From NCBI GenBank assembly GCA_025024175.1, contig QCXZ01000064.1, positions 2,108,001-2,172,000 on the forward strand: a stretch of DNA of 64,000 nucleotides, written 5' to 3'. Positions 37,501 through 49,559 of this stretch are shown here, in pieces (the stretch's first letter is position 1; each line of letters starts with the position of its first letter). Source of the stretch: Rhyzopertha dominica. Lineage: Eukaryota > Arthropoda > Insecta > Coleoptera > Bostrichidae. Below the pieces are notes generated by a model that was not told where the DNA came from, made no database searches, and saw only the letters and a list, made by a program, of their open reading frames with translations. A program made the position numbers and the translations under genes.

Positions 37501-40500
37501 TTTTACAAATAGTGAACGTATGGTACGGAATTTTCTTTGATTGCATATTTCATCTTTCACGATAAAATTTAAACATGTTTATTGGCACAATTTGGAAACG
37601 TTTGTGTCGCCTGAATGCATTGGAGCCATACAAAAAATAACAAATACTGGAAGCGGAAAGTGCAATTTTGTCCACTTTGGTTAAAGATGGATAAGATGGT
37701 TCGGCCCCACCTGTTATCCTGATAGATTTTCAGATTTAACACCAATAGATTTCTTTCTGTGGAGTGTCATAACAATAATAATAATCAGTATTTAGATTTT
37801 AAATTTACTGATACCCTCTATGTCTTATTTTTTCGAAAAGCAGAACTTTTTATAAAGAATGAATTTTTGTCAAAAAAAAATGAAATAATTATCCTCTTGT
37901 CAACTCCTTTCGTGAATGAATATATGACGTATATGAAATAAGAATGGAATCCGCAGTTGAGTTCTTTCCTTGAAAGTGAGCAATTGAATGTTCTGATATG
38001 TGCCTTTAATTTTTCCGTGTCGTCCACAAAACACCTGAGTTCGACACATATTGTTAAGAAAAATCGACCGGTACCTTNCTTACCTTGAAGACCTGCCTAC
38101 ACAGAAAGTTCTCTTTTACGGGCAGCAGTCTGCAAAAGAAAAGAATGAGTAATCCTATAAGTAAAAGGGTCCGGCGTGGCCTACTTCGCCATCTCTGACA
38201 GCTGTAGTCGTCCGTCTTTATTCGAGTCGAACACTTGTAACTGATGGAAAACAACAAATCAAAAGCCGATCAGGTTTTGCCGTCATAACTCACCATTGTG
38301 TCAGTGTATTCTATCAATTTATCTTCGGATACGTCGTTAATTTTTTTGGCTTCCTTCAGAAGGTCGCGCAGGAAGTTCTGGGGGAGAACAAGGTTATACG
38401 TTAATGTGCTATTTAGATTTAGATGCAATGTATTTTCCAATATATTTATTTTGTGTTTGTGGATTGATATTTGGAGATTTCACATATAGTGCATCAACAG
38501 CAGTAGTGGTGCAAACTGAAATTGTAAAGTAAACAATAGCTCCGCTACAAAACAAAAAAAATAATTTCCTCGGCTTACAAGGATTACTTGTCTAGTGTTG
38601 AAGTCACAATTTCTACCGATGGAAGTAACATAAGAGTACCTAGAGGCAAATAGACAATTTTATTTAAAATGTATTCTAGTCTTTGGTCTATTGATATTTT
38701 AATTTTCCTCACCATACAAGGAATAATTAGATTGCGTTGTTAAATTAGGTGAGATAACTGAACTTTTATACAGGGTGTAGCACCTAAGGCCCCTCGGACC
38801 ATATTATCTCCTTTTCCATGAGAAATATCGAAGAAAGTCTAGGAATAGGAAAGGCTCCGGATAAAAATAAATTACAGGACCACCAAATTTGGATATGGTA
38901 GAGTTTTTGTTTTCAGTAATATTAAAAATGCTCGACTTAGCTTCAATATTTTGCAAANATGATGGTAAAAAGGAGTGAAAAAGACCTAGTGTGGCAAAAT
39001 GTTGATCTAAATGGAATGTAAGGATGTGATAACTAAATATAAAATTGCTTTATTAAAGTCACTTTTAGTTATTCAGTTTATTAGTGATTTATTCGTTCAC
39101 ATAGACCAATTCGTTTACCTTTAATTCGTCCGCTTCAATGTACCCACTCCCATCAGTGTCGTATTCTCTCCATATCTAAGGAAAGCTCAATCAATTTCAG
39201 ATTAAACTGGCACAAAAGTTGCTCTCATACCTTCATGAATTCCACGCTGGACTCAAGGGGATTATCGAACCTGAAAAGCAATAGGAAATTCTCCTCCATC
39301 GGCAGCAGCTGTGCTAGCTGAAACGGCGTGTGAATGAGCATAAAGATTTATTGTCAAATCTTTAGACCTACCTCCCTGATGTCGATTTTACCATCCTGGT
39401 TGTCGTCATAGGCCTCCATGAAGCAGGCCTTCAGTTCTAGCAGCATCTCGTCTGAAACTGCCTAAAATAAAATAAAAAGTGAATTCAGGAACAAGGTTTT
39501 AACTAGCGAATTTTGGGAAGTATATAGATACAACAAAGAAGCAATTGGTGAAAGAATGCCATTTATAAAATATTAAATGGCTGAGTACTTCGGAGGATCA
39601 TGGTATTCCTATATGATAGAGAAAGCCTCTACGTATTGTATTTCTAAATACATTAATTAATCACATTTCAGCAAAATTAAATGCAGTAAATTAGAAATAG
39701 TGGGTATATAAAAAACAACAAAAACTATGTAATAATAAAAAATAAAGTAATATTAATAAAAATAGGGAAATATAACAAGTAACGAAATCTAATTCGTCAA
39801 TCAGTTTTGAAAAATCTAAGCTATTAGAAATGTTACTTTCAATTGAAATGATGGCCAGATTTGATATTTGATCTTGTCCCAGTTTTCATTGACTTGATTT
39901 CTTTTTGATTTAAGTTAAACCTTGTAAGTTTTTAGGCGGTCAGCCATATTACATTTGGAATTCTTCAACATTTTGTGATAACATTTTTTTTAAATAGTCT
40001 CATGCCAAATTAAAACAACAAATAAATTTAAAATATTTAATTTTTTCTATCAATGATCTTGACATGAGCGTACCGAAGGGGGGGGGGGGCAAGGGGGGCA
40101 GCTCCCCCCCCTGGGCCTGGATTGCCAACTCGTCTCTAATAAGTCGTTGTCAAATTCTGGTGTGAGAAGTTGAAACTGTACTAAAAGCGCATCGGTTAAT
40201 GCATTAGTCTTTGACATGTGTTAATTCTGAATCCGAAATCGTCCTCCTATTAGTAGAACTTTTAAGGTGAAATTTATGTTTCTTTGGTGCTTCGTATGAC
40301 ATCATTATACATTATGTGGATCACGGATCTTTATTCTCCCAAATAAAATGTATCAACTCATTTTTTGTTAAACGCAAGAGCGATGCAACTGAATGCGCCT
40401 CACCTAACTGAGTTCACCAATAACGGAATTAGTAATAAAGGGGCTTTGTATGATCAGTGTACGTAGAAAACATAAATAATTTGGGCCTTTTATTTCTACA

Positions 40501-41703
40501 GGACTTTCCTGCTTTGCCCCCCCCTAGACCAGAAGCTGGGTACGCCCATGGATTTTGACATATTTTTTGTTTTTAGAAGTCTTGTAGCATCTTCAACTAA
40601 TTCAGCCAAAGCAAAAGATACTTCCTTAAAATTTTATTGCAAAGGTTGAATTGAAAATTGGAAAATGACAATGAGGCACACGGTTCTTTGTGCCTTTAGA
40701 CTTCAAAAAAGTTATTTACATGTTCCTATATTATTGGAGTAAATGTGGCCAACATTCCAACAGCCTTTAAAAAGTAATTATTATTATCTTGTTCGTAACG
40801 TTCCGAACTAATAATAGCGAAAAGCCAGATTTTGGCTTGCCAAAAACTGAACTGTTGCAATCATTCGTTCTATGATAGCACGCCATCGATTGTTTTCCCG
40901 ATTGCAGAGCATCTGCAGATCCTTATCAATAGTGAGTTTTTTCTTTCTCTTTGTATGACATGTAACAAACTAACTCCAAAGAGAACTACGTTTGTCACAA
41001 ATTCTAACCGATCTGTATTGCGTGATGGTGAGCTGCATTGATGGCAGATAAGAAAATAAAAATAACACAGACGAGTAGTAGTAAACAGCGTTTTATTATC
41101 AAATGGGCGATGCAAAACTTTCTGGTTGTTGTTAAGTTGTTTTGTTAATTGCCAATGATCAAACGCTCGGTTGCGGTAAGTTGATCGTTGTATGAAGAAT
41201 GAATAATATATACGTACCTCTGGAGCTATGTCTGTAATGTTGGCACTGGATACGAACTCTCTTAAGAAACCATCCAGTTCAGTTCCTTCGATATATCCAT
41301 TACCTAAAACCTCTAAATTAGTTTATTTTCTACTATGTATTTCAGAAAGAATCCGGGGACATACTGTATATTGATGAAGGTACATAAATACTAAATATAG
41401 GTATATATAGCCACGAGGACCATAACAAAGGCCATAACATACATCATAAACTTCAAAAACACACAGACGTACTGACCCCAACTTCTTACACTAAGTGTCC
41501 AAACTGTTCAAACTGCATGATATACCATGTAGTCTGGGAAGTTCCCTACCGTCTTTATCGTAGTGGCTCCAAACTTCCATGAATTGATTGGCCGAAAGTT
41601 TCTTCAGTTCCCTGGAATCGGGGTCCCTGTACTGTCGCATGAAGTTTGTGGCCTTCTCCAGGTTCAGGCGCTTGCTGTTCAGTTGTTCAGCTTGCGCTGT
41701 CAT
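31560..41703 (-). CDS. Cbp53E: calbindin-32 (Cbp53E-type), complete, 11 exons
   Basis: Neuronal six-EF-hand calcium buffer/sensor. Exons in order: 41550-41703, 41218-41303, 39372-39461, 39231-39317, 39119-39175, 38294-38377, 38185-38240, 38084-38129, 33450-33506, 33316-33387, 31560-31709. All have GT-AG borders, and the sum is 939 nt (312 aa; I recall 310 for Drosophila). EF loops: 49-60 DKDGNGYIEGTE, 99-110 DDNQDGKIDIRE, 145-156 DTDGSGYIEADE, 191-202 DSNKDGRLQLSE, 238-249 DRDNNGTIENEE (split over an exon junction), 282-293 DYNQDGKINKKE. All six keep Asp at position 1, Gly at 6 and Glu at 12, so all could bind calcium. The start Met opens MTAQAEQLNSKR. The 4.6-kb intron between exons 8 and 9 holds several transposon relics. 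Ends in EEDPSA. Confidence 0.95.
32599..33270. repeat. long-TIR MITE
   Basis: A 672-bp non-coding element flanked by TA (32597-32598 and 33271-33272). The first and last roughly 170 bp are inverted copies, including CAGGGTCGCTACAAAATATG versus the complement of CATACTTTGTAACGACCTG, TTTCTGAAATTGTGCATAG and GATATGGGCGCAAG. Ends in CAGG...CCTG plus TA suggest mobilisation by a Tc1/mariner-type transposase. Located in the Cbp53E intron between exons 9/10 and 11. Related remnants are in Hdc intron 4. Confidence 0.8.
34320..35640 (-). mobile_element. Penelope-like element (RT plus GIY-YIG), in Cbp53E intron
   Basis: Minus strand. The RT part at 35235-35567 has CAMGSPLCPVVANSFIENF and the catalytic box YRYLDDTFVIWP, then LPFLDVQI. 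Downstream, at 34713-35075, VYKITCSCGQTKRKMGTR is the GIY-YIG endonuclease core of Penelope-like elements, followed by LKEHIR. The two parts are separated by a frameshifted region. The copy at 52675-53545 shares the flanking block GGAAAGATCGCTGTCTCTTG. The 5' part of the RT is missing. Confidence 0.85.
36600..37410 (+). mobile_element. Penelope-like relic, second subfamily
   Basis: Plus-strand fragments: LNIPQDHEVVSLDVVNL (RT block with the first Asp), HIFGCTMGLK (the GxxMG block), VPFLDTKVIRQ, and a tail ending FGSLPNITGL. Several frames and a short (acatgta) triplication at about 36990-37015 show decay. It is clearly diverged from the 34320 element. An N lies at 36632. Confidence 0.7.
37510..37775 (+). 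mobile_element. mariner relic
   Basis: Plus-strand traces NVWYGIFFD and, in another frame, DRFSDLTPIDFFLW, which correspond to the central strand and the third catalytic block of a mariner-type transposase. Everything between is degraded. Confidence 0.5.
40076..40550. repeat. G-run-bounded repeat in Cbp53E intron
   Basis: The left end carries GAGCGTACCGAA and a run of twelve G, then another G-rich tract and a C run; the right end carries TTTGCCCCCCCC and TGGGTACGCCC. The outer ends (GAGCGTAC / GTACGCCC) are roughly inverted, and TTGACAT-like sequence lies just outside both, suggesting a decayed non-autonomous transposon. No coding capacity. Confidence 0.45.
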
Positions 41704-42430
41704 GTTCTACAGTCTGAAACAGATAAGGGCTCATGAATATTTGATCGACGTTCGGTGCGGCGTTAACGTCAGATTTATATAATATCTGATTGTTGAGAGA
41801 TGAAATATTAAGTTTCAATTTATAATTATTTATGTGCTACTCTTATTGTGTACATAGCACAAGGGCTATAGTCTTTTCGTCGAGTCTAGCAAAGTAAGAC
41901 GCAGTTTATTAATAAAAGACGTTTATTTACGATTTTTAATAGTATTTTTCTCCGCTGCTAATTGATGTTTACATCNGCGCAAAACCAATGTCCATTCCTC
42001 CACAACGTAACTCCCGTAATTTCTCCTTTTTACGCAGAAATAAGAAGTCATTAGCTGTTAAATGTGAACTATACGGCGATGAAATTATTTCTATGATTTG
42101 GCCATTCTGATCTGAGATTTGCAGTAAAGCTAAAACATTTTCCTTTAGAAGACATAATTAGTGATAAAGAACACGCGATTGTAAATTTCAATCAAGAGAA
42201 ACCATCAGAGGCGTGAAGAATTTTAAACTCTGTAAGTAGTTCATTAAGACGATGGTTACGAACAGGATACGTCTTATACTTAATAAAATATAGATATTTA
42301 CAAAACTTCTTGGCACCCGTTCTATAGCTGCAATATGAACTGCAAACTTGTAAATCAAATCACTGAACAATAATCCAATTTATTTCTTACAAAAGAAAAA
42401 ATAATTTTATTAAACGTTCAACATTGGTGA
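41704..42430. other. upstream of Cbp53E, nothing recognised
   Basis: AT-rich sequence immediately 5' of the Cbp53E start codon; promoter and 5' UTR are expected here or beyond. I cannot place a TATA box or initiator with confidence. An N lies at 41976. Confidence 0.35.
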
Positions 42431-42439
42431 ACTCTGGTA

Positions 42440-43860
42440 TTCCTCACAATAAAGCCCAGCATCTTGTAAGCTTCCTAGCATATGTGCTGAATGTGAGGAA
42501 CGAATGATAGCTGGGAATCCACTATAACACCTAAATCTTTAACATCACTGACACTCTCAATAACACAGCCGTTTAGCACAGACCGATATGTAACTGGTTT
42601 ATGCTTTTTAGTGAAACTAATTGCCTAGCATTTGGCCACATTGATGCTTTGTTTTTAATATACCACAAATTAAAATTGTTTAAGTCCATTTGCAAATTTG
42701 ACAATCTTCAACAGAATCTATACATTTAGCAATTTTCAAATCATTAGCATAAACACAGATGGGACAACTAACTACACTAATTACACCAAGAAAAATATAG
42801 GACCTAGATTAGAGCGCTGAATGACACCGCTAGGTGTTAAATATGTGTTGGATCTTGAGCCACCATATTCAACATATTGTGTACGACTTAAAAGTACTGA
42901 TCTAAATAAAGTTTTTAAGTAGACAATGGTGATCAACTACATCGAATGCCGGGTAGATCGGTATATATTACGTCTACGTGCATTAGAAATAAACTGTACA
43001 TATTCACAAAGATTAGTAGTTGGAGATTTACCAGGTATGAAACCATGCTGGTTATAAGACAGCTGATTAGAAATGTGGTTATACAGATTATTGGCTAAAA
43101 TTGCCTCAAATATTTTGGCGACATTAAATATGATGGCAATTGGGCGATTGTTTTCAATTAAATTGCGATCTCGTGATTTGTAGACTGGAAACACTTTTGC
43201 TGACTTCCAAACTTCGGAAAATTTTCCTTTTCGTATAATGATGTTATACAGCTGGCATATACATGTAACACAATCCTTAACAAGGAAGGCAGATATGACT
43301 TCAGGACAAGCAGAAAACTGTGATTTAAATTTTTTCACAACATTGAAAATGTCACTCTCAATTATAGTAAAATTATGCAGAACATTTGGAGTATCATCAG
43401 CTAGATCGCAGATATTATCAGAACTGTCGTCACATCCATCTACATAGTTGTTATGAATAAATACCGACCTGAAATGTTCAGCAAAGCTGTCGACAATATC
43501 TTGTCCGTTAAGTACGTTTTTACCTCTAAAAATATTGCCAGGGATACCTGGGGTGTTTCGTTTGAGGTTGATGTAAGTCCAGAGGCTTTTAGGGTTGCTC
43601 TTAATATCATTCTGTGCCCTATCAATGAAATTCTGGTATGCAACGTTGATATCCTTTTTTAGTGACTTCCTTAAAGAGTTCACTACATTGAGATCTCTTT
43701 CATAGCCATACTTTTTGTAGCTCTTCCATCTTTGACGTTTATCCTTAATTTTATTTACAATTGCTAATGTAAACCATGGCTTTATAACGTTTGCAGTTAT
43801 ATTTATCCTGAAAACTACTGTGACTTTTTCCCAGGCAACACTGAGTAAGACAAACAAGAA
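42440..43860 (-). mobile_element. jockey-like LINE fragment
   Basis: A 306-codon open stretch at 42937-43857 on the minus strand covers the endonuclease-RT linker and the first RT blocks (NNRPIAIIFNVAKIFE, YNQHGFIPGKSPTTNLCEY). Further left, in broken frames, follow GVIQRSNLGP and VYANDLKI, where the second Asp box is altered to AND. It belongs to the same broad clade as the 8190 and 49560 copies but is distinctly diverged. Confidence 0.85.
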
Positions 43861-45950
43861 GTTAGGAATAACTTATCAAATAATTTCTCTTATTGTGTGT
43901 CTAATATACCAACCCCCTCTAGCAATTCTCTTTGAAGTTGTAATATTTAGAGCTCTTCCTTACGTAGTTTATAAACAAACAAAACCGCAGTAAACGAAAA
44001 TCTTGTTCCTTGGCAGAAAATAAATTCTTTCTTCCTCAGTTATATCTAATTGCGTCATTATGAACTAGGGAAACTAGTTACCGTTAATACATCCAGTATA
44101 GAGTTGCGTACATCTTAATATTGCACATTTTAGCACTGGATGCAGATTTACATCCTCCACACAATAAAAAAATAGTTTGAAGACGAAATTATAATACAGG
44201 TAATATCAGAGGCTTACTAAACGTGGGCATTTCTTTTTTGAATTCTAAAAAATTTTGTTCTTTACATTATCCTTCACAATTCGTTCTGATTTAAATATTG
44301 CTTATTTTTTATGTGACTGTCAGCGAGATCTGTTTCAGTTTATTTCGTAAGGTATCGTTTAATCTTATTTCCAAGAACTCCCCCTGATTATCCTATATAA
44401 ACAAAATCCTCTTGCATACTATTAGTGAGAAGAATTTTCAAACAAGACTAATAATACCTTGAATATAATTTATTGAAGTAAAAGCTTGTATGCTTAATTT
44501 GTGTGTGTTTTTAAATAAATATTTAACTCAATTTATGTTTTTACTGATGATATTATATAAATTCAGAAAGTTAAGAACTCCATTGCATTTTTTCTCTAAC
44601 ATAAACTATTTTTTACATATGTAGGCCTATTATTATAATATTCAAATACAGTTTTTCAGTGTTTGGTTTACTTAGGAAGATACTTTTTGACTTCTTGGGC
44701 AAATACTGAAAACGTATTTCAGCTGTTTCATAAAAATACGTGAAATAAAGCTATAAAGCTTCGACAGTATTTAACTTTTCATTTTAGTTCGTACTGGACA
44801 GGACAAATAAAGATATCAAAGTAATTTTCTGTAATTTAAGTATTTAAAATTAAAATTCTGGGAAAAAATTGTACTACAGAAAGGCATCTAGAAAACCAAT
44901 ATCTGTCATAAANGCGGAGTACAAGCACTTCATTTACATACACATAAAAGGATCTTTCAATAAAGAACGTAACCTTTTATCACTTTTACACGTTTCCTCC
45001 CACCTCTACTCCTGGTATTGTCTTTCATCCTTGTTGAGAATAATCGACAAATGCGTATTTCATCGTGGAGCTCGCAAATTCTGTATTGCGCCCAATTATC
45101 GGAAAACTATCACGCGAGATTATGTAAACAGAATGTAAAGGGTATTTATACCAACCAAAGGGCCTGTCGGTTTTACTGTGTGTTGCGTAGTACTGAACTT
45201 GCGTCTCAAAATAGAAACGGTGCTGGGACGTTATCGATTCTATTGTGAGAAATGTTTGGGAAAATGCAACAGTTTACGTGTTGCTCGTTGGTACAGTTTG
45301 AATGAGAGAATAGGACTGCGTAAATAGGGAGTTTGAGGCAAACATGCCTTTGTCAACAAACAGGCTTGCAATTTTGACGGGGGTTTCATTAAAATAGTAA
45401 TGGTAAAATAATCGAGCGATACTTTTTATTTTCAGTGGAAATCGAAAAAATTCTAAGTACAAAGTATGTACATTTTCTTTGTGTTTTTTTTTTATATTTA
45501 AGCTACTTAAAAAGTTTCTGTATATATTTTATGTATATATTATGGTCCTAGAATATCGCAATTCTCCTATACGTGGTTTTTAAAAGATACGCTGCTTTGT
45601 CCATATCTTACATCTCTTGTAGTCCAACAGCGTAACCTGATATGCTGGAGGATTCTATTTCAGCTGATGTGTTAATTTGTATTCTTCATTATTCGTTTTA
45701 TAGGTGTGTTTGTTTCTAATATTCCCTTAATAACTGATTCGTAAAAGTTTTATAACTGGCACGTGTACAGTTCCAGGCCAGGTATATGAAATAGATACGG
45801 TAGGTAGATGGTGTTATCCTGTTTACTACACAAGTTTACCTGATTACGATGGTCATGTAATAATTCTTGCACATATCATATGTGCAAAAAATTCTCAAAT
45901 CGGGATAGTTTGATGCAATGGAATGCGTCACTGTAGCGGATTCATGTGCC
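43861..45950. other. intergenic, unassigned
   Basis: No gene, repeat end or RNA gene is recognised. A somewhat less AT-rich patch near 44990-45240 has short open stretches on the plus strand but no familiar motif. An N lies at 44913. Confidence 0.35.
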
Positions 45951-46085
45951 TATATCAAAATTCAAACATAGCGCGAAGAAACGGCTGCCGAAATTCACGG
46001 TGCGTAACAAGAAGCTTGCCAGCAGTAGTGTGTGGATACTTCAACAGTAACTTGATGGAGTAAGCGTTCCAGAGCGTTGGACTAC

Positions 46086-46185
46086 TGTTAAAGACGACCA
46101 CAGAAGTTGGAGACCTCATACTACTACCGACGACACTTTTGCTGCTATTGTGGCTACAATAATGGAAGAAGACCGCATGGACAAA
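46086..46185 (+). mobile_element. possible mariner helix-turn-helix relic
   Basis: The plus-strand frame gives DDHRSWRPHTTTDD followed by ATIMEEDR, resembling the linker between the two helix-turn-helix units of mariner transposases (E.RSGRP...DD...V...I.EDRR). It is short and isolated, so only tentative. Confidence 0.35.
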
Positions 46186-47189
46186 CAAGCAATAGACAAA
46201 TACCGAAAGACAAATGTATTTTTCTTCTTTGTAGAAAATTTAATACATGTTTCCAAAAGTGTAGACGAGGTATGAAAGACGACAACGCTTGATTGCGTAA
46301 AGCAGTGCCAGTCAAAGGAGTTTTTCGAGTAGAACTGCTCGACAGAAATGGCATATTTAACGACATTACATTACTGCCGAAGCGATAGCAACGTGTTTTG
46401 GATATGTTGGTGGGTTATATTGAACGACTTTATTGCAACTTTTAAACATATACGTTTCATTTTTATGAGCGAGCTGTGTTTTTGTATGCAGGAATTTTGA
46501 CATGACCCTTGTAGCTCTATGCATGTTAGAATTCTTGAATTTTCTAAATCACTACTAGTGTTTCCTCAAGGTGAACATCACGACCGTAAACAATATTTAT
46601 GGATAGTATGGACAGTAAGAGCAAATCCACATATCGCTTTCTTGTCGGCCACACCCCTGGATATGCGATAAAACTTCAATACTGGATAAGGGATGAAAAT
46701 TCACATTTTGTTCACGTTCACATCACGGACGAAAGAGCAGCTTCTAGAATTGGGAAGCGCGTTCTATTTCCTACGCAAAAAGTCTGCCCCTAAAATACAT
46801 AACGCCCCCGGATGTTTTTCTTTATGGTCATCGTTATACGACAGTCTCATTCTTATAGACTTGTTGTCCACTACAAAAGACACATGGGTATGCTAACCCC
46901 AATGTATTTCCGAGGACGAATTTAGTTTTCCATTCATTTTATTAAAAGATCAAAAGTCGGAGTCTGTTTTACTTGACTACGATTTACTAGGCATTAAACT
47001 GTTAACTGAGGTCATTGTCTTGTGCAAATACATCTTTTCTTCCAGTCTAATGTAATATAGCAGACATCCCTTCCTGAAGCAGTACAACGAATCATTATTA
47101 AAAATATCTGGGAAATTGAGAAAATCAGGCAAACATAATTTGTTGAAAAATCTTTGATTATGTTCTTTTTAGTGACCCACATTATTACT

Positions 47190-47335
47190 TCGTGGAAAAT
47201 ACAAACTTTATGGGAACTGTTAACAACCAAGAGTTTGGCTGTCTGGGGCGGAATTGTAGAAAATTTTGTCTTTGGCCCCCACTTTTTAACGAACACGTTA
47301 ATTGGGACACTTACCTACATTTCCTGTCAAAGAAT
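47190..47335 (+). mobile_element. mariner-like transposase relic
   Basis: Two adjacent plus-strand frames give LAVWGGIVENFVFGPHF and FNEHVNWDTYLHFL, equivalent to [17 protein letters not shown] and [10 protein letters not shown] of the mariner-like family seen elsewhere in this window. It is clearly a decayed relative, not one of copies A-D. Confidence 0.5.
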
Positions 47336-47574
47336 AAGAAGAGCTTTCAAAAGCTTAGAACACTTAATGTAAGTCAGAAATTTGCTTTCAATACTTTTTA
47401 TCAATTTTATCTTCTGCGAAATCTTCTTTGGCCTGGACGTGTTATTAGAATTACAAACCTACCATCAAATACAACAAAATCATGTGTACATTAAAAAGTA
47501 CCAATATGTAGTAAAAATGTCCGATACAGATGGCATTACTGTAAAGTATAATAAAAGCATGCTTGCTTACTAAC

Positions 47575-49555
47575 GAAATCACCTATTATAATTAATTGGT
47601 AAACGGTAAACACAGCGTAATATCTTTTAGAATTAAACAGAGCGAACAACCAAATCCGCATCAAATTGAATTGTGAGCAATTTTTTCAACGCTTCCTTAT
47701 GCAATTGATTTTTTTGTGACGGTCCAAATTTCACCAATCGTCAGATAGTTGTTTTTGGAATTCCAAATTAAATATCTATACTAGGGCGCTTTCTTCGCTC
47801 TCACTTTTCTTCTTCTTATGTATTGACAAGATAGGAGTTTTTTTCTCCCTTTCTTTGCGATCTTATTTCGTAGTTCTACTCTAATGGTACAGTAATAATG
47901 TCGGTACAGTAATAATCTGTTTGTTAATTAACTCTGATCCTGTATTACTACGGTTTCTGTTCTCAACTTGTTTGTTTCATGTACTAGTACATATACTTAA
48001 GTTATGAATATTAAACATTGATGAAAGAAGTTTTGTGAGTCACCCTTATAAAGTATGCTACGCCTCAAGGAAAAATCCACTTTGTTTGCACTATGCAAAT
48101 GTTAAAGAATCACAATGACTTAAGTGAAATATTAGTTATTTCCTGCTTATTATGGAACCATAACCTTAATGCATTGTTAAATGGCGTTTAAGAAGTTACA
48201 GTTACTCTATCGAATATATTCTACATCTTGTATATATTAGTTCTTTACGGGCAAAACTTAGGTATCATGTATCACACAGTTTGGGAATGGCAGATTGAAT
48301 TCAAATTTCTCTATAGTTCTGAACATCATCTCTTGTCCCATTTTTTGTCTTCCAGAGAGTTGGAATGCAACCCTTTTGTAGGGATAAATTGAATAAGACA
48401 CACAAAAGCCTAGCCAAGGAGCACTCACACTTCTGTTAGCAGACACCAGGCTTTCCTACATATTTGCCATATATATGTCGTAACATTGTTTGGATAATTG
48501 ATCACATACTTTGACAGCTTAGTTAAAAAACATAATAGTTGTTACTATAGTAAGCAAATTAAATTTTTGTTTACTGGAAAATGTCCAGGCTAACCACTCA
48601 TCACTATGCTCTCATATCATCATATCATATCAAAGTAAAAATAGGGATTTACTTTTCTTGTATATTAAATATTCTTTTTTTGATAGGATAACATTCCCTT
48701 TGTAGTGTTTCAGTTTCACAATGCCTTCGCGATGTGGCAGGAAAAAACTGAAAACAAAACAGTGATACAAGGGATTCGGGAAAACAAATTCTCGCACGTC
48801 TCTATATCACATTTTATCGCCCGCTATTCCACCAGAGAAAACACAGAACATCTATCCTCATTGCAATAAAAGCTACAAAAATAACGGCACGCCGTTTGTT
48901 ACGTATATTCGTCGCTTAAGCTCAGCACACGAGTTGAATATATCGACAGGAATGAAACGTGATGTCATCCGGCTTTTTAAAATTCGCTAGAGAAGTTAAT
49001 ACAGCCAAAACAGACATCGATCGAATGATGCATGAAATTATGTATTTTGGCTTTATTTTGTATGTTGCTTGTGATCTGATTTAGTTTCGTCGCTTAATAC
49101 TTAAAAAACGAAACTAAATGTTTCATCGTGTCAAACTTCTAAGATTTCAGTTTCAAACGTTAGTAATCATTGAATGTGTCCATGCTTTTTAGCCTAACTA
49201 TCAAATCGGAATGCTTTATCAAAATATTTTGTCTTTAGAACCTCCAAGAGTTGTTTCTTTGTATAATATCCCTAAAGATATGCCATGTTTTAAAAGAAAA
49301 TTTTTCCCTTCTTTATTTAAAGACGTATTTGTAATTTTTCAATGTAAACAGAATGATTACTACATTGGCCGGAAGCTTTGGCCGCAGTTCATTCTCAAAC
49401 CAATTTTTAAAAATTTCAGCTTTCATGGTAATCTATATTTTTAGTAGACACAAATAATGAATCTTCCACCCATCCCGTTTCATCGGTCTATCCATCGGTC
49501 TCTAACATGCATGCACATTTTTGTGAGCACAGATATTACCCCGTAGTAGTAGCTT
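47575..49555. other. intergenic, unassigned
   Basis: Nothing recognised. The minus strand has a 62-codon open stretch at 48258-48446 that does not look like a shadow, but I cannot place it in a family. Confidence 0.35.
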
Positions 49556-49559
49556 TTAT

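Noticed and set aside
46600..46900. Further mariner relic with a PPDVFLYGH-like trace
   Set aside because: Only one short resemblance to the third catalytic block; too weak to call.
48258..48446. 62-codon minus-strand open stretch
   Set aside because: No motif, no splice neighbours and no family recognised, so not called as a gene.
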